Shown here: positions 15,739 to 24,486 of the stretch, in pieces
Numbering within the stretch: the first letter of the stretch is position 1
Layout of the letters: each line of letters starts with the position of its first letter
Assembly: GCA_017477435.1 (NCBI GenBank)
Contig: JAFUVV010000043.1
Span: forward strand, 1 to 61,971
Source: Prevotella sp.
GTDB lineage: Bacteria; Bacteroidota; Bacteroidia; Bacteroidales; Bacteroidaceae
Reading direction: 5' to 3'
DNA: 61,971 nt
Program-made: the position numbers and the translations under genes
Notes under the pieces: model-generated
What the model was told of the DNA's origin: nothing
What the model saw: the letters and a program-made list of their open reading frames with translations, nothing else
Database searches by the model: none

Positions 15739-16812
15739 CTATCCCTCGTTCCATGCGGCCTCTTCGGCTGCGGCGATGATGTCTTCGTGCGACAGGCGCT
15801 TCATGCGGATGTCGGAAAGGTCGAACTCGTCGTCTTTTTTCTCCTCATCGCCTTTCGTCTCCTGCTCTTCGTCCTTCGCCTTGCGCTCTTCTCTCTGCGG
15901 TTTCCTCCGCTCGCTCTTCTCCTTGGCGGGCTCTTCGGCAGTAGTCTTGCTGGCTTCGTCCTTTACTGGCTGCTCCTCGTCTTTGCCATCGTTCACCTCC
16001 GGCAGGCTCATGACGGGCTCTTCCTCCATCTTCGTGCGGCCTGTCTTGGCAGCGAAGACGCTGTCGAGCATCTTCACGTCGCGGCGAAGCATCTGCAGTG
16101 TGCCTTTTGCGGCAGCCTGCTGTGCCTCCTTCTTCGAGTAGCCGCTGCCGGTGGCACCCTTGATAGTGTCTTCGAGGACAACCTCGTATTTGAACATCGG
16201 GCTCGAGTCGGTGTCGGTCTTTTGCTCTATGAGGTTGAACTTCATCTGTATGCGGTTCTTCTGACTCCACTCCAGGAGCTTGCTCTTGAAGTTGGTCTCC
16301 TTCTTTGCCACTTTGTCGATGTTGATCATCTGCTTCAGTATACGCTTCTTCATAAAGCGCATGCAGGCGTAATAGCCTTTGTCGAGGTAGATGGCTCCGA
16401 CGAGTGCTTCGAATGCATTGCCTCCCATGTAGCTGTTGTGGGCGGTGTGCTGGCTGCCGGTGATGATGAGTTTGTCGAGTCCTGTCTCCTTTGCCAGTTT
16501 TCCCAGTGTCTCGCGTTTGACGAGCTTGCTGCGTGTGTTTGTGAGAAATCCCTCTGGCTTTCCTGGGAAGTGTTCGTAGACGATGTCGCCTACGATGGCG
16601 TCGAGTATGGCATCGCCGAGAAACTCCAGCCGCTCGTTGTTGATGCGCTTGCCGTTGCTGGCACGTCGCACGGCGCTCTTGTGGGAGAGAGCGAGGCGGT
16701 AGTGGTCGATGTTGCCGGGATAGAATCCGAGTATTTTCTTCAGTTCCGAGCGCAGTTTCTTGTCTTTGCGGAAGGGGAACCGGAGTGCTTCAATGAAATT
16801 GCTGAAAATCAT
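15739..16812 (-). CDS. rnc: Ribonuclease III with long charged C-terminal tail, 357 aa
   Basis: The RNase III signature NERLEFLGDAILD is near residue 60, and the second catalytic region NAFEALVGAIYLDKG near 133. A double-stranded RNA-binding domain follows (KSKLLEWSQKNRI to GSGYSKKEAQQAAAKGTLQ). The enzyme cleaves double-stranded RNA in rRNA maturation and mRNA decay. Most family members end after the RNA-binding domain at about 230-250 residues. Here another 110 residues of Glu/Lys-rich, probably disordered sequence follow (EEEPVMSL, EEPAKEKSERRKPQREERKA). The frame is open and uninterrupted, so the tail is real. fabF lies upstream beyond a hairpin. Confidence 0.93.
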   Translation of the reverse strand: MIFSNFIEALRFPFRKDKKLRSELKKILGFYPGNIDHYRLALSHKSAVRRASNGKRINNERLEFLGDAILDAIVGDIVYEHFPGKPEGFLTNTRSKLVKRETLGKLAKETGLDKLIITGSQHTAHNSYMGGNAFEALVGAIYLDKGYYACMRFMKKRILKQMINIDKVAKKETNFKSKLLEWSQKNRIQMKFNLIEQKTDTDSSPMFKYEVVLEDTIKGATGSGYSKKEAQQAAAKGTLQMLRRDVKMLDSVFAAKTGRTKMEEEPVMSLPEVNDGKDEEQPVKDEASKTTAEEPAKEKSERRKPQREERKAKDEEQETKGDEEKKDDEFDLSDIRMKRLSHEDIIAAAEEAAWNEG

Positions 16813-16834
16813 TTATAAATTGTAATGTAAATAA

Positions 16835-16880
16835 AAGGAATTCAAGGTGTGCCTGGCTTTCCTGGCGTCTTGAATTCCTT
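16835..16880 (-). terminator. Hairpin between fabF and rnc
   Basis: AAGGAATTCAAG at 16835-16846 and its exact complement at 16869-16880 form a 12-bp stem with a 22-nt loop. It lies 20 nt after the fabF stop and before the rnc start, so it probably ends or weakens the fabF transcript. Confidence 0.6.
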
Positions 16881-16900
16881 CTATAGTGTGCGGTGCTGTA

Positions 16901-18163
16901 TTATTCTGTGTATTTCTTGAATACCACGCATGCGTTGTGTCCGCCGAATCCGAAGGTATTGCTTATTGCAGCTCTTACTTCGCGCTTCTGTGCTTTGTTG
17001 AAGGTGAAGTTGAGTGCGTAGTCTATCTCCGGGTCTTCGTCGCCTTCCTCGTGGTTGATGGTTGGCGGGATGATGTCGTTCTTCACAGCCAGTACGCTTA
17101 TCATGGCCTCTGCAGCTCCGGCCGCACCGAGCATGTGTCCTGTCATCGACTTTGTGGAGCTGATGTTGAGCTTGTATGCTGCGTCGCCGAAGACATCTTT
17201 TATGGCTTTCACCTCGGAGATGTCGCCCACGTGTGTCGATGTGCCGTGGACGTTGATGTAGTCGATGTCTTCAGGCTTTAGTCCTGCGTCGCTGAGTGCA
17301 GCCTGCATGACGAGCTTTGCTCCGAGTCCTTCCGGGTGGCTTGCGGTGATGTGGTATGCGTCGCCGCTTTCTCCTTCGCCTACCATTTCTGCGTAGATCT
17401 TTGCTCCTCTGGCTTTGGCGTGTTCAAGTTCTTCGAGTATGAGACATGCGGCACCTTCTGCCATTACGAATCCGTCGCGGCTTGCGCTGAATGGGCGTGA
17501 TGCTTTTTCTGGTTCGTCGTTGCGTGTGGAGAGTGCGTGCATGGCATTGAATCCTCCCACTCCGCAAGCGCATATTGGCGACTCTGATCCTCCTGTGACC
17601 ATCACGTTGGCTTTTCCCATGCGTATGAGGTTGAACGCTGTTGCTACGGCGTGTGTGCTCGATGCGCATGCCGACGTGGTGGTGAAGTTTGGGCCGTGGA
17701 ATCCGAAGCGGATTGAGATGTGGCCTGAAGCGATGTCGGCAATCATTTTGGGAATGAAGAAGGGGCTGAACTTTGGGCCGTCGTCGATGTGCTGCCCGTA
17801 GTATACCACTTCGTCCTCGAATGTCCTGATGCCACCTATTCCAACGCCATAGACTACACCAATGCGGTTCTTGTCTTCTTCCTCCAGGTTGAGCCCTGAG
17901 TCTTCTACGCCTTGTATTGCGCTGATGAGTGCGAGCTGGGTGTAGCGGTCTATCTTCCTCGACTCTTTGCGGTCGAGATAGGCGTTGATGTCCAGGTCTT
18001 TCACCTCGCAGGCGAACTGTGTCTTGAATTTGGAACAATCGCACTGAGTAATAGGTGCTGCTCCGCTCTTTCCAGCCAGCAGGTTCTCCCAGGTCTCCTG
18101 GGGATTGTTGCCGACGGGGGTCACGGCGCCAAGTCCTGTCACTACAACTCTTTTTAGTTCCAT
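16901..18163 (-). CDS. fabF: Beta-ketoacyl-ACP synthase II
   Basis: The KAS II triad is visible: Cys166 in TTTSACASSTHA, His306 in NVHGTSTHVGD and His343 in KSMTGHMLGAAGA, with a C-terminal NTFGFGGHNA motif. Length (420 aa) is normal. The enzyme condenses acyl-ACP with malonyl-ACP in fatty acid elongation in the cytoplasm. It follows acpP on the same strand, the standard arrangement, although a long stem-loop (18186-18271) lies between them. The start codon at 18163 gives the usual MELKRVVVTGLG beginning. Confidence 0.96.
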   Translation of the reverse strand: MELKRVVVTGLGAVTPVGNNPQETWENLLAGKSGAAPITQCDCSKFKTQFACEVKDLDINAYLDRKESRKIDRYTQLALISAIQGVEDSGLNLEEEDKNRIGVVYGVGIGGIRTFEDEVVYYGQHIDDGPKFSPFFIPKMIADIASGHISIRFGFHGPNFTTTSACASSTHAVATAFNLIRMGKANVMVTGGSESPICACGVGGFNAMHALSTRNDEPEKASRPFSASRDGFVMAEGAACLILEELEHAKARGAKIYAEMVGEGESGDAYHITASHPEGLGAKLVMQAALSDAGLKPEDIDYINVHGTSTHVGDISEVKAIKDVFGDAAYKLNISSTKSMTGHMLGAAGAAEAMISVLAVKNDIIPPTINHEEGDEDPEIDYALNFTFNKAQKREVRAAISNTFGFGGHNACVVFKKYTE

Positions 18164-18185
18164 AATTGTAAAAGGTATAAATTGC

Positions 18186-18271
18186 GTGTTGGGTGTTAGC
18201 CGTCAGGGGATGGTGTGCGCTTGCCAAAGGCAGATGACACAGCCTGTCTCCTAAGTCCTAACACCCAACAC
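18186..18271 (-). terminator. Long-loop inverted repeat between acpP and fabF
   Basis: GTGTTGGGTGTTAG at 18186-18199 is the exact complement of 18258-18271, with a 58-nt loop. It lies inside the acpP-fabF transcript. It may attenuate transcription so that more acpP than fabF mRNA is made. No T-run follows, so a role in RNA processing is equally possible. Confidence 0.45.
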
Positions 18272-18288
18272 CTATTGACATTAAAAAT

Positions 18289-18522
18289 TTAAGCGTTCTC
18301 TTCGATATACTTGATAGCGTCGCCGACGGTGACAATCTTCTCTGCTTTGTCGTCGGGGATGGAAAGACCGAATTCTTTCTCAAACTCCATGATGAGTTCT
18401 ACGGTGTCGAGAGAGTCTGCACCAAGATCGTTTGTGAAACTTGCCTCTGGCTTTACTTCAGCGTCGTCAACTCCAAGTTTATCAACGATAATCGCTCTTA
18501 CTTTTGATTCAATTTCTGACAT
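18289..18522 (-). CDS. acpP: Acyl carrier protein
   Basis: This 77-residue acidic protein has the phosphopantetheine attachment motif [12 protein letters not shown] with Ser37. It carries growing acyl chains for fatty acid synthesis, and is the substrate of FabF encoded downstream. Start and length are those of the family. A promoter lies at 18575-18606. Confidence 0.96.
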   Translation of the reverse strand: MSEIESKVRAIIVDKLGVDDAEVKPEASFTNDLGADSLDTVELIMEFEKEFGLSIPDDKAEKIVTVGDAIKYIEENA

Positions 18523-18574
18523 AATTTTCTAATTTTAAATTGTTTGTAAATAGTTTTCAAATCAAAGCCGGCTG

Positions 18575-18606
18575 CAAAGGAACGAATTTTTATTCTAATA
18601 CACAAA
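18575..18606 (-). promoter_or_regulatory. Promoter of acpP
   Basis: On the minus strand TTTG (18603-18606) is followed after 20 nt by TTCCTTTG (18575-18582), which matches TAnnTTTG except for one base. The untranslated leader would be about 45 nt. Confidence 0.5.
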
Positions 18607-18791
18607 TTTTTTACCTAAAAAAGCGACAAGCACTGCACAAACCATGGTAAAGTGTGCAGGTTTTTAACAGTTTTCAGCACTTCTGTGTGCGCACAAAACG
18701 ATTATCGGGCATACATTGTTTATATATATATGGATGTGATTGGCGGGCTTTGACGTGTCGTTTGAGAGTGGTACGTATTCTTTCCGGCTGC

Positions 18792-18876
18792 AGTACATGG
18801 GCCATGTACTCCGAGTACAAAGCCCATGTACTGTGAGTACAAAACTCATGTACTGAGAGTACAAAGCCTTTGTACT
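18792..18876. repeat. Four-unit array of AGTACA/TGTACT dyads, 22-nt period (array 1)
   Basis: Four 19-nt units of the form AGTACA-N7-TGTACT lie at 18792, 18814, 18836 and 18858, each followed by a 3-nt spacer (CCG, GTG, GAG). The period is exactly 22 nt and the array is 85 bp. Arrays of the same length and layout lie at 44006-44090 and 55606-55690. It sits in the divergent intergenic region between acpP and the Y-family polymerase gene, 46 nt upstream of the polymerase promoter. Confidence 0.9.
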
Positions 18877-18921
18877 GCCGACGAGGGATTGAGGTGAGGG
18901 TGAAAAAACTGCTTTTTTCCT

Positions 18922-18952
18922 TTTGCTCTATGCTTGGTTTTGTGTATTTTTG
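18922..18952 (+). promoter_or_regulatory. Promoter of the Y-family polymerase gene
   Basis: TTTG at 18922-18925, a 19-nt spacer and TATTTTTG at 18945-18952 give a consensus Bacteroidetes promoter. The transcript would begin near 18960, which excludes the upstream in-frame start at 18934 and supports the ATG at 18973. Confidence 0.75.
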
Positions 18953-18972
18953 CGAATCATAACTTTATTCTG

Positions 18973-20490
18973 ATGTCACGGGAGGCGAAAGAGCGCACGT
19001 ATATTGCCATCGACCTGAAGTCGTTCTATGCTTCGGTGGAGTGTGTGGAGAGGGGTCTCGACCCGCTCACCACCAACCTCGTCGTAGCCGACCGCAGCCG
19101 TACGGAGAAGACTATCTGCCTGGCTGTGTCGCCTTCGTTGAAGGCCTACGGTCTGGGTGGGCGGCCGCGGCTGTTTGAGGTGGTGCAGAAGCTCAGCGAG
19201 GTGAATGGCGAGAGGCTGCACAGGCAGGGGCTCATGAAGTTCACGGGGAAGTCGGTGTCGGACACTGAGCTCCGCGAGCATCCCGACTGGCAGGTGGACT
19301 ATATCGCAGCCCCGCCGCGAATGGCGCATTACATAAAGTTCAGCGCGAAGATCTACGAGATTTACCTGAAATACATCGCTCCGGAGGATATCCACGTGTA
19401 TTCCATCGACGAGGTGTTCATCGATGCCACCGACTATCTCCGTTCGTACCGGCTGACAGCGCGCCAGCTGACCGTCAAGATGATACGCGACGTGCTCTCC
19501 ACGACCGGTATAACGGCCACGGCGGGCATTGGGACGAACATGTATCTGTGCAAGGTGGCGATGGACATCGTTGCCAAGCACGTGCCTGCCGACGGCGACG
19601 GCGTCAGAATAGCAGAGCTCGACGAGATGTCGTACCGCCGGCAGTTGTGGGACCACCAGCCTCTCACCGACTTCTGGCGCATCGGTCCGGGCATCGCGCA
19701 GCGTCTGTCGGCGTGGGGGATGGACACGATGGGGAAGGTAGCACGGTGCTCGCTGACAAACGAGGAGGTGCTCTACCGGCTGTTCGGGGTGAATGCCGAA
19801 CTGATAATCGACCACGCATGGGGATGGGAGCCGTGTACGATAGAGATGGTGAAGAAATACCGTCCCGAGACAAATTCGATGAGCAGCGGCCAGGTGCTCG
19901 CCTCGCCATATACGGCGAAGAAAGCTCGCGTCGTGGTGAAGGAGATGGCCGACGCCGCCTCGCTGCGACTCGTGGAGAAGGGCCTCGTGGCAGATCAGAT
20001 GGTGATATCGGTCAGCTACGACGTCGAAAGCCTTCGCAATCCCGAGCTTATGGCCCGCTACAAAGACCAGCTCCGCATCGACCACTATGGCCGCCAGGCT
20101 CCAAAGCACGTGCATGGCAGTACGAGGTTCAAGCGCCCGACGTCGAGTTCGAGGATGATAATCAACGCCGCAGCCGAACTATTCGACCAGATCGTAGACC
20201 ACGACATGCTCGTGAGAAGGATCAACGTGACGATGAACAACGTCGTGCCCGAGTCGCAGGTGGCGTTCACCATGGCCCACCAGCAGCTCGACCTCTTCAC
20301 CGACTACGATGCTCTCCGCCGTGAGAGGGAGCAAGAAGAGCAGGCCCTCAGCAAAGAGCGACGCATGCAGAAGGCACTGCTCAGCATCAAGAGCAAGTTC
20401 GGGAAAAACGCCATCCTGCGCGGACTCAACTTCGAAGACGGGGCAACAGCCCGCGAGAGGAACCAGCAGATAGGCGGCCACAAGGCATGA
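18973..20490 (+). CDS. Y-family (UmuC/UvrX-like) DNA polymerase, 505 aa
   Basis: Catalytic motifs are present: YIAIDLKSFYASVE near the N-terminus and VYSIDEVFIDATDY in the palm domain. DFWRIGPGIAQRLSAWG is the thumb helix-hairpin-helix, and a little-finger domain follows. It is longer than DinB and resembles the UvrX/YqjW branch of translesion polymerases in having an extended region before the palm Asp-Glu pair. It copies damaged DNA with low fidelity. The start is set by the promoter just upstream. A small ORF with features of a polymerase accessory protein follows 16 nt later. No SOS box was recognised, but the dyad array at 18792 lies just upstream. Confidence 0.85.
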   Translation: MSREAKERTYIAIDLKSFYASVECVERGLDPLTTNLVVADRSRTEKTICLAVSPSLKAYGLGGRPRLFEVVQKLSEVNGERLHRQGLMKFTGKSVSDTELREHPDWQVDYIAAPPRMAHYIKFSAKIYEIYLKYIAPEDIHVYSIDEVFIDATDYLRSYRLTARQLTVKMIRDVLSTTGITATAGIGTNMYLCKVAMDIVAKHVPADGDGVRIAELDEMSYRRQLWDHQPLTDFWRIGPGIAQRLSAWGMDTMGKVARCSLTNEEVLYRLFGVNAELIIDHAWGWEPCTIEMVKKYRPETNSMSSGQVLASPYTAKKARVVVKEMADAASLRLVEKGLVADQMVISVSYDVESLRNPELMARYKDQLRIDHYGRQAPKHVHGSTRFKRPTSSSRMIINAAAELFDQIVDHDMLVRRINVTMNNVVPESQVAFTMAHQQLDLFTDYDALRREREQEEQALSKERRMQKALLSIKSKFGKNAILRGLNFEDGATARERNQQIGGHKA

Positions 20491-20506
20491 GAATGGAAAG
20501 TGGTAA

Positions 20507-20734
20507 ATGAAGAAAGGAAAACAGGAAGACAGACATATGGACTACGACGACATAATCAACCTGCCTCACCCCACATCGCCACGCCATCCACGCATGGCGA
20601 TGATAAACCGCGCCGCTCAGTTTGCGCCTTTCGCAGCCGTGAGCGGATATGATGAGGCGATAGCAGAAACGGCCCGAATCACAGAAGACCGCTTCACCGA
20701 CGTCGGTGAGGCCAGCGATGTGGAAGAGATGTGA
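20507..20734 (+). CDS. Small YolD-like partner of the Y-family polymerase, 75 aa
   Basis: The central segment (MAMINRAAQFAPFAAVSGYDEAI) resembles the WAPFA core of YolD-like proteins, which in other phyla are encoded beside UvrX-type polymerases. It lies 16 nt after the polymerase gene on the same strand. YolD-like proteins are usually over 100 residues; this one stops soon after the core (GEASDVEEM), so the C-terminal part may have been lost. An internal ATG at 20537 (MDYDDIINLP) is an alternative start. Confidence 0.55.
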   Translation: MKKGKQEDRHMDYDDIINLPHPTSPRHPRMAMINRAAQFAPFAAVSGYDEAIAETARITEDRFTDVGEASDVEEM

Positions 20735-20796
20735 CGAACGTATTGAGGATGCGATAGGGGCAGAATCGTTCCAAGACTGATTGTGCTTGCAATGTA

Positions 20797-23400
20797 TTAC
20801 CTTCCCCCGCCGGGGATATTCGACCGCGAATAGGGCGACGTGGTAATCATCACGCCGCGGCCTATTAGGCTTGGACTTTCAGGCAGCGGGTCCAGCTGTC
20901 GCGGCTGACGGTAACCGAGGCTGACGTCGACCGTTGCCACGGCATCGGTATCAGTATAGACACGTATCCATCGCGCTTGGAATGCATTGCCGAATGTAAG
21001 TTTTTGTCGTTTGCCAGCTTTGACGGTTATCTCGGAACACTTCATCCACTCGCCACTGCCGTTAGGGTCGGCCTCGATGGTGAAGACGACGGGATGCGAG
21101 GAGTGGTTGGTCAGGCTGACAGTCTTCTGCTCGTAGAATCCCACGAGGAAAGGGTCGCTGCGCTCCTCTACCCTGACGCTGGTGTGGCGCCATAGCGAGC
21201 CGTGACCCACGAGACGTCCCATCTTCCACAGGTCGTCGATGGCACCTGCCCACACGGCAGAGCGCTTGTCGGCGGAGCGGATGATGTGAGGATTGTCGGT
21301 GGTATCGACGTCGATGCCGGTCATGACGAGCATGCCACAGAACGATGCATAGTCGCCGATGCGGAAGTGGTGAGATGAGATGGGGCGTATTCTTGCAAAT
21401 CCTCCTGCATTCTCGGCAGGCAGTTCGAAGAAGGTGCCGCCATAGTTGAACAGGTCGCGCTCGGTTACCACCTCACGGCATGTGCGTGTCAGCCCTTGGC
21501 TTGCGAGCCGTGCCAGATAGTCGTCGGCGATGGGCAGGCGCCATCGTCGGCCGCTGTCGTCGGTGATGAGGATGCTCAGAGAGTCGACGGTAGAGCCGCT
21601 GGTCTTTGGCGTGAGCTTGTCGCGCATTTGTTGAGTGTGGGGCGAGGCGTTTGAAGAGTGGAGTGTGAGCGACTGGTCGAGGGTGTAGTGTCCTGCCGAT
21701 GAGGTGTTGCTTAAGACGTTGTTTTCCACGAGCACCTCCATCTTGCGTGTGCCGTCGTCGGTGCAGAGCAGCTTGCCGCCGATTGAAGTGCGCGAACTCG
21801 ATGTTGCCATGCCGTGGAAGAGATCGTTGCTACTCTGTTGATATTTGCGCTGTGCAGCGTCGTTCATTGCTTCTTGGGCAAAGGTGAACATCACTGTGGC
21901 GGTGGTTGCTTTGTCGGTGACCACGCGAATCCATTCGGCTTTTTTTCCTTTCAATGTCATCTGCGTTGAACTGCCGCCGTCAACTTCTATGGTGGTGAGC
22001 GGTGTCCAGGTGCCGTTGCCTTTCTTGTCGATTTCGAATGTAAACGCGGTTCGTTCCGTTCCCTTGTTGCTTATCCATGCCTGTCGGTGTTGCCATCCGC
22101 CTATGAGCATTGGCTCCGACGGTTGCCGCGCCGCTACGTGTTCGTTCTGCCATACTGCTCCGTCGGCTGTGGTGGCGCCGAGATGTGATATTTCGGAGAG
22201 CGATGTGAACCACAGGTTTGAGCATGAGCGTTCTGGTGCAGGCACGTCGCCCTTTTGACTACGATGGTTCAGGAATTGGTTCTTCGCCGTGTCGTCGCAT
22301 CCGACGACGATGTTTCCATTCCATTTTGCAAAGTCGCCTACAACCTTCAAGTAGGCCGACAGCGGTCGGATGCCAGCCGATGATGTTGCTGTGAACGCTG
22401 CCGGGAACTGCCAGAACATGCCGTGCATGGTCATGAGCAGGTTTTTGCCGTCCCATTCTTCCACGTCTCTTATCCGCGGCCATTCGGTGTTCCATCCGTG
22501 TGCGCCGTCGTAGGCATGGCTTGCCTTTGGCAGGCGGAAGAAGTCCCATCCCCGTTGTTTGGAGCGCACGGCGAGGATGAGCGACTTGTTGTCCCATCCC
22601 ACCGACCAGATGGGGTCGGTGTCGGCATGCACGGGACCGTAGATTCCCGACGGCCCTGTCACCTCTGTGAATTGATTTCGGCGAATGAGTTTCCATTCCT
22701 TGCCATCGTATTCCGACAGCGATCCCGCCTCTATTGTGGGGTTGACGAGTGCTTCGTCGGTGCCCTCGCCGTTGTTAGTATATACATACACCCCTTGCCC
22801 GGAATAGAATCCCTTGCCGTGGACGCCCTTGCATAGCGTGCCGTAGATGGTCGGAGCGCCTTCGCGGTGGAGCTGATTGCCGTCGGGGGAGAGCGTCCTG
22901 ACGCTGAGCGAGTGGACGTCAACCTCGTAGAATCCTTGTTCCATCGTGCCCATCATCACTTTGCCTGTCGAGTCGCTCAGGCTCATGCATGAACCTGTCA
23001 GTCGTCCCGGCATCATCTCCTGACCTATTGCACGCACGTTGCGCCTGCGGTCGATGAAGTACGGTCCGATGACGAGTTGCCCTGACGGACGATGTACAAA
23101 CCTGTTGGCATTTGTTCCTCCCACGCTTTCTGGGCGCGGTATGATTTGCAGGGAGGGTGTCAGTTCGTAGAGTTTATCGTCGGATCCGAACGGCGAATGA
23201 GGCGCGTAGGTGACGATCCACAGCCGGTCGGCCCATGGTACGACGGCGCCTGTGCCACACTCTCCTTCGCTGTTGACGTAGGCAAGCGATGGGTAGATGC
23301 CGCTAAGCGACGGCGGTTTCGCCGCCGGCTTGTCTTGGGCCAAGGATGATAAACTAATGAAAAGCCAGAAGATAATGATCGGCAGTCTGATTTTTTTCAT
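20797..23400 (-). CDS. Large exported protein of unknown function, 867 aa
   Basis: A signal peptide (MKKIRLPIIIFWLFISLSSLAQ) precedes a long beta-rich chain without membrane segments. Repeated short strands with W, G and D (for example ADRLWIVTYAPHSPFGSDDKLYEL and GSCMSLSDSTGKVMMGTMEQGFYEV) suggest a beta-propeller in the first half. The C-terminal half has two similar blocks ending in KKAEWIRVVTDK and FQARWIRVYTDTDA, so it contains an internal duplication. No catalytic motif was identified and there is no type IX sorting domain. It is convergent with the small polymerase partner gene. I do not know its function. Confidence 0.7.
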   Translation of the reverse strand: MKKIRLPIIIFWLFISLSSLAQDKPAAKPPSLSGIYPSLAYVNSEGECGTGAVVPWADRLWIVTYAPHSPFGSDDKLYELTPSLQIIPRPESVGGTNANRFVHRPSGQLVIGPYFIDRRRNVRAIGQEMMPGRLTGSCMSLSDSTGKVMMGTMEQGFYEVDVHSLSVRTLSPDGNQLHREGAPTIYGTLCKGVHGKGFYSGQGVYVYTNNGEGTDEALVNPTIEAGSLSEYDGKEWKLIRRNQFTEVTGPSGIYGPVHADTDPIWSVGWDNKSLILAVRSKQRGWDFFRLPKASHAYDGAHGWNTEWPRIRDVEEWDGKNLLMTMHGMFWQFPAAFTATSSAGIRPLSAYLKVVGDFAKWNGNIVVGCDDTAKNQFLNHRSQKGDVPAPERSCSNLWFTSLSEISHLGATTADGAVWQNEHVAARQPSEPMLIGGWQHRQAWISNKGTERTAFTFEIDKKGNGTWTPLTTIEVDGGSSTQMTLKGKKAEWIRVVTDKATTATVMFTFAQEAMNDAAQRKYQQSSNDLFHGMATSSSRTSIGGKLLCTDDGTRKMEVLVENNVLSNTSSAGHYTLDQSLTLHSSNASPHTQQMRDKLTPKTSGSTVDSLSILITDDSGRRWRLPIADDYLARLASQGLTRTCREVVTERDLFNYGGTFFELPAENAGGFARIRPISSHHFRIGDYASFCGMLVMTGIDVDTTDNPHIIRSADKRSAVWAGAIDDLWKMGRLVGHGSLWRHTSVRVEERSDPFLVGFYEQKTVSLTNHSSHPVVFTIEADPNGSGEWMKCSEITVKAGKRQKLTFGNAFQARWIRVYTDTDAVATVDVSLGYRQPRQLDPLPESPSLIGRGVMITTSPYSRSNIPGGGR

Positions 23401-23450
23401 AAAGTTTTAGTATTAGATTTTTAGTTTTTGCCCGTCTCGCCTCACGCTCT

Positions 23451-24428
23451 TTACTTTTCAGCTTCTTTTTCAAACACCTTGCCGTCTTTTTCATAGAATC
23501 GCCGGTCGAACTCCTCGTGGGTTCTCGACCAGCGGTCGTGGCTCCATAGCCAGTATGCCGGTTGGCGCCGGATGCTCTCTTCGAGGCGTGTCATGTACTC
23601 CCGGGTGATGCCATACTCGCCCAGTTCCTGGGGATTGCGCGTGATGAGCTTCAGTTCGCAGACGTAGTATCCGCGTCGTGGTCGTGTGACCTCGGCGTAG
23701 ATGACGGCCTGGTTCATGCGCTGCACGATGCGGTCGGAGCCGGTGAGCATCGGGGTGTCGTGGCCCAGGAACGGCATCCAGAAGTGGATGTTGTGCCAGA
23801 GGGGCTTCTGATCGGCTATGTATCCCACGATCAGAGGTTGTCCCTCGTTGCGGTATTTTATTATGTGTCGCAGCGCCTCGTGCATGGGCAGGCATACCGA
23901 TTTGAATCGCTGACGCATGTAGAGGAACAGCTTGTCGAACTCGGGGTTTTCGAGCGGATGATACAGTTCTGCGCACAGAGCCTCCTTCGGAGCCGCCAGG
24001 GGCAGGGTGCTTATCCATTCCCAGTTGCAGTAGTGGCCCAGGAATATTGCCACCGACTGCCCTTCGGCGATGCACTCGCGTACGACGTCCATGCCCTTGA
24101 ACGACATGCGGCGAGCCATCTCCTTCTCGCCGATGGTCATCATCTTGAACGTCTCCACGATATAGTCGCAGAACCAGTGGTAGAACTTCTTCTCTATGGC
24201 GACGATCTCCTCCTCGGTCTTCTCGGGGAACGACGACGAGAGGTTTTTCCTTACCACCCGCCGGCGGTATCTCACTACGTAGTACACGATGGGATACATG
24301 CAGTCGGAAAAGAAATATCCCACTCTGAGGGGCAGCAGCGAGAGCACCCACAGGACTATAAACAGCGTCTCTGCAAGGATGCGGAGCACTATGCGCTTTA
24401 TCTTTCTCATCACTGTTGTCGTCGTCAT
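23451..24428 (-). CDS. Lipid A biosynthesis (LpxL/HtrB-type) acyltransferase, 325 aa
   Basis: A single N-terminal membrane anchor (LFIVLWVLSLLPLRVGYFF) is followed by the LpxL-family catalytic motif HX4E, seen as GHYCNWEW near residue 127. A conserved ADQKP segment appears near 207. The enzyme adds an acyl chain to lipid A precursors at the inner membrane. It lies 58 nt downstream of an MsbA-type ABC exporter on the same strand, a pairing that fits lipopolysaccharide assembly and flipping. One copy of the AGTACA dyad lies between the two genes. Confidence 0.85.
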   Translation of the reverse strand: MTTTTVMRKIKRIVLRILAETLFIVLWVLSLLPLRVGYFFSDCMYPIVYYVVRYRRRVVRKNLSSSFPEKTEEEIVAIEKKFYHWFCDYIVETFKMMTIGEKEMARRMSFKGMDVVRECIAEGQSVAIFLGHYCNWEWISTLPLAAPKEALCAELYHPLENPEFDKLFLYMRQRFKSVCLPMHEALRHIIKYRNEGQPLIVGYIADQKPLWHNIHFWMPFLGHDTPMLTGSDRIVQRMNQAVIYAEVTRPRRGYYVCELKLITRNPQELGEYGITREYMTRLEESIRRQPAYWLWSHDRWSRTHEEFDRRFYEKDGKVFEKEAEK

Positions 24429-24467
24429 TTCGTTCTATATTCGCGTTTACTTGTTTGTTTCTGCCGG

Positions 24468-24486
24468 AGTACATGGGCTTTGTACT
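24468..24486. repeat. Single AGTACA/TGTACT dyad
   Basis: AGTACATGGGCTTTGTACT is one unit of the element that forms four-unit arrays elsewhere in the window. It is identical to the first unit at 55606. Its last base overlaps the stop codon of the exporter gene, and it lies upstream of the acyltransferase start. This position would put a small stem-loop in the intercistronic mRNA. Confidence 0.75.

Noticed and set aside
15697-16818. 373-aa open frame on the plus strand opposite rnc
   Set aside because: It mirrors the rnc codons, has a biased hydrophobic composition and no family; rnc on the other strand is certain.
18664-18864. Open frames across the AGTACA arrays (also at 43875-44186 and 55468-55798)
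   Set aside because: They arise from the 22-nt repeats and give repetitive peptides; no start signal supports them.
18792-18876. Short CRISPR array
   Set aside because: Units are 19 nt with 3-nt spacers; there is no room for spacers, and no cas genes lie near.
18976-20115. 379-aa open frame opposite the Y-family polymerase
   Set aside because: It has low-complexity His/Arg/Leu-rich sequence typical of antisense shadows.
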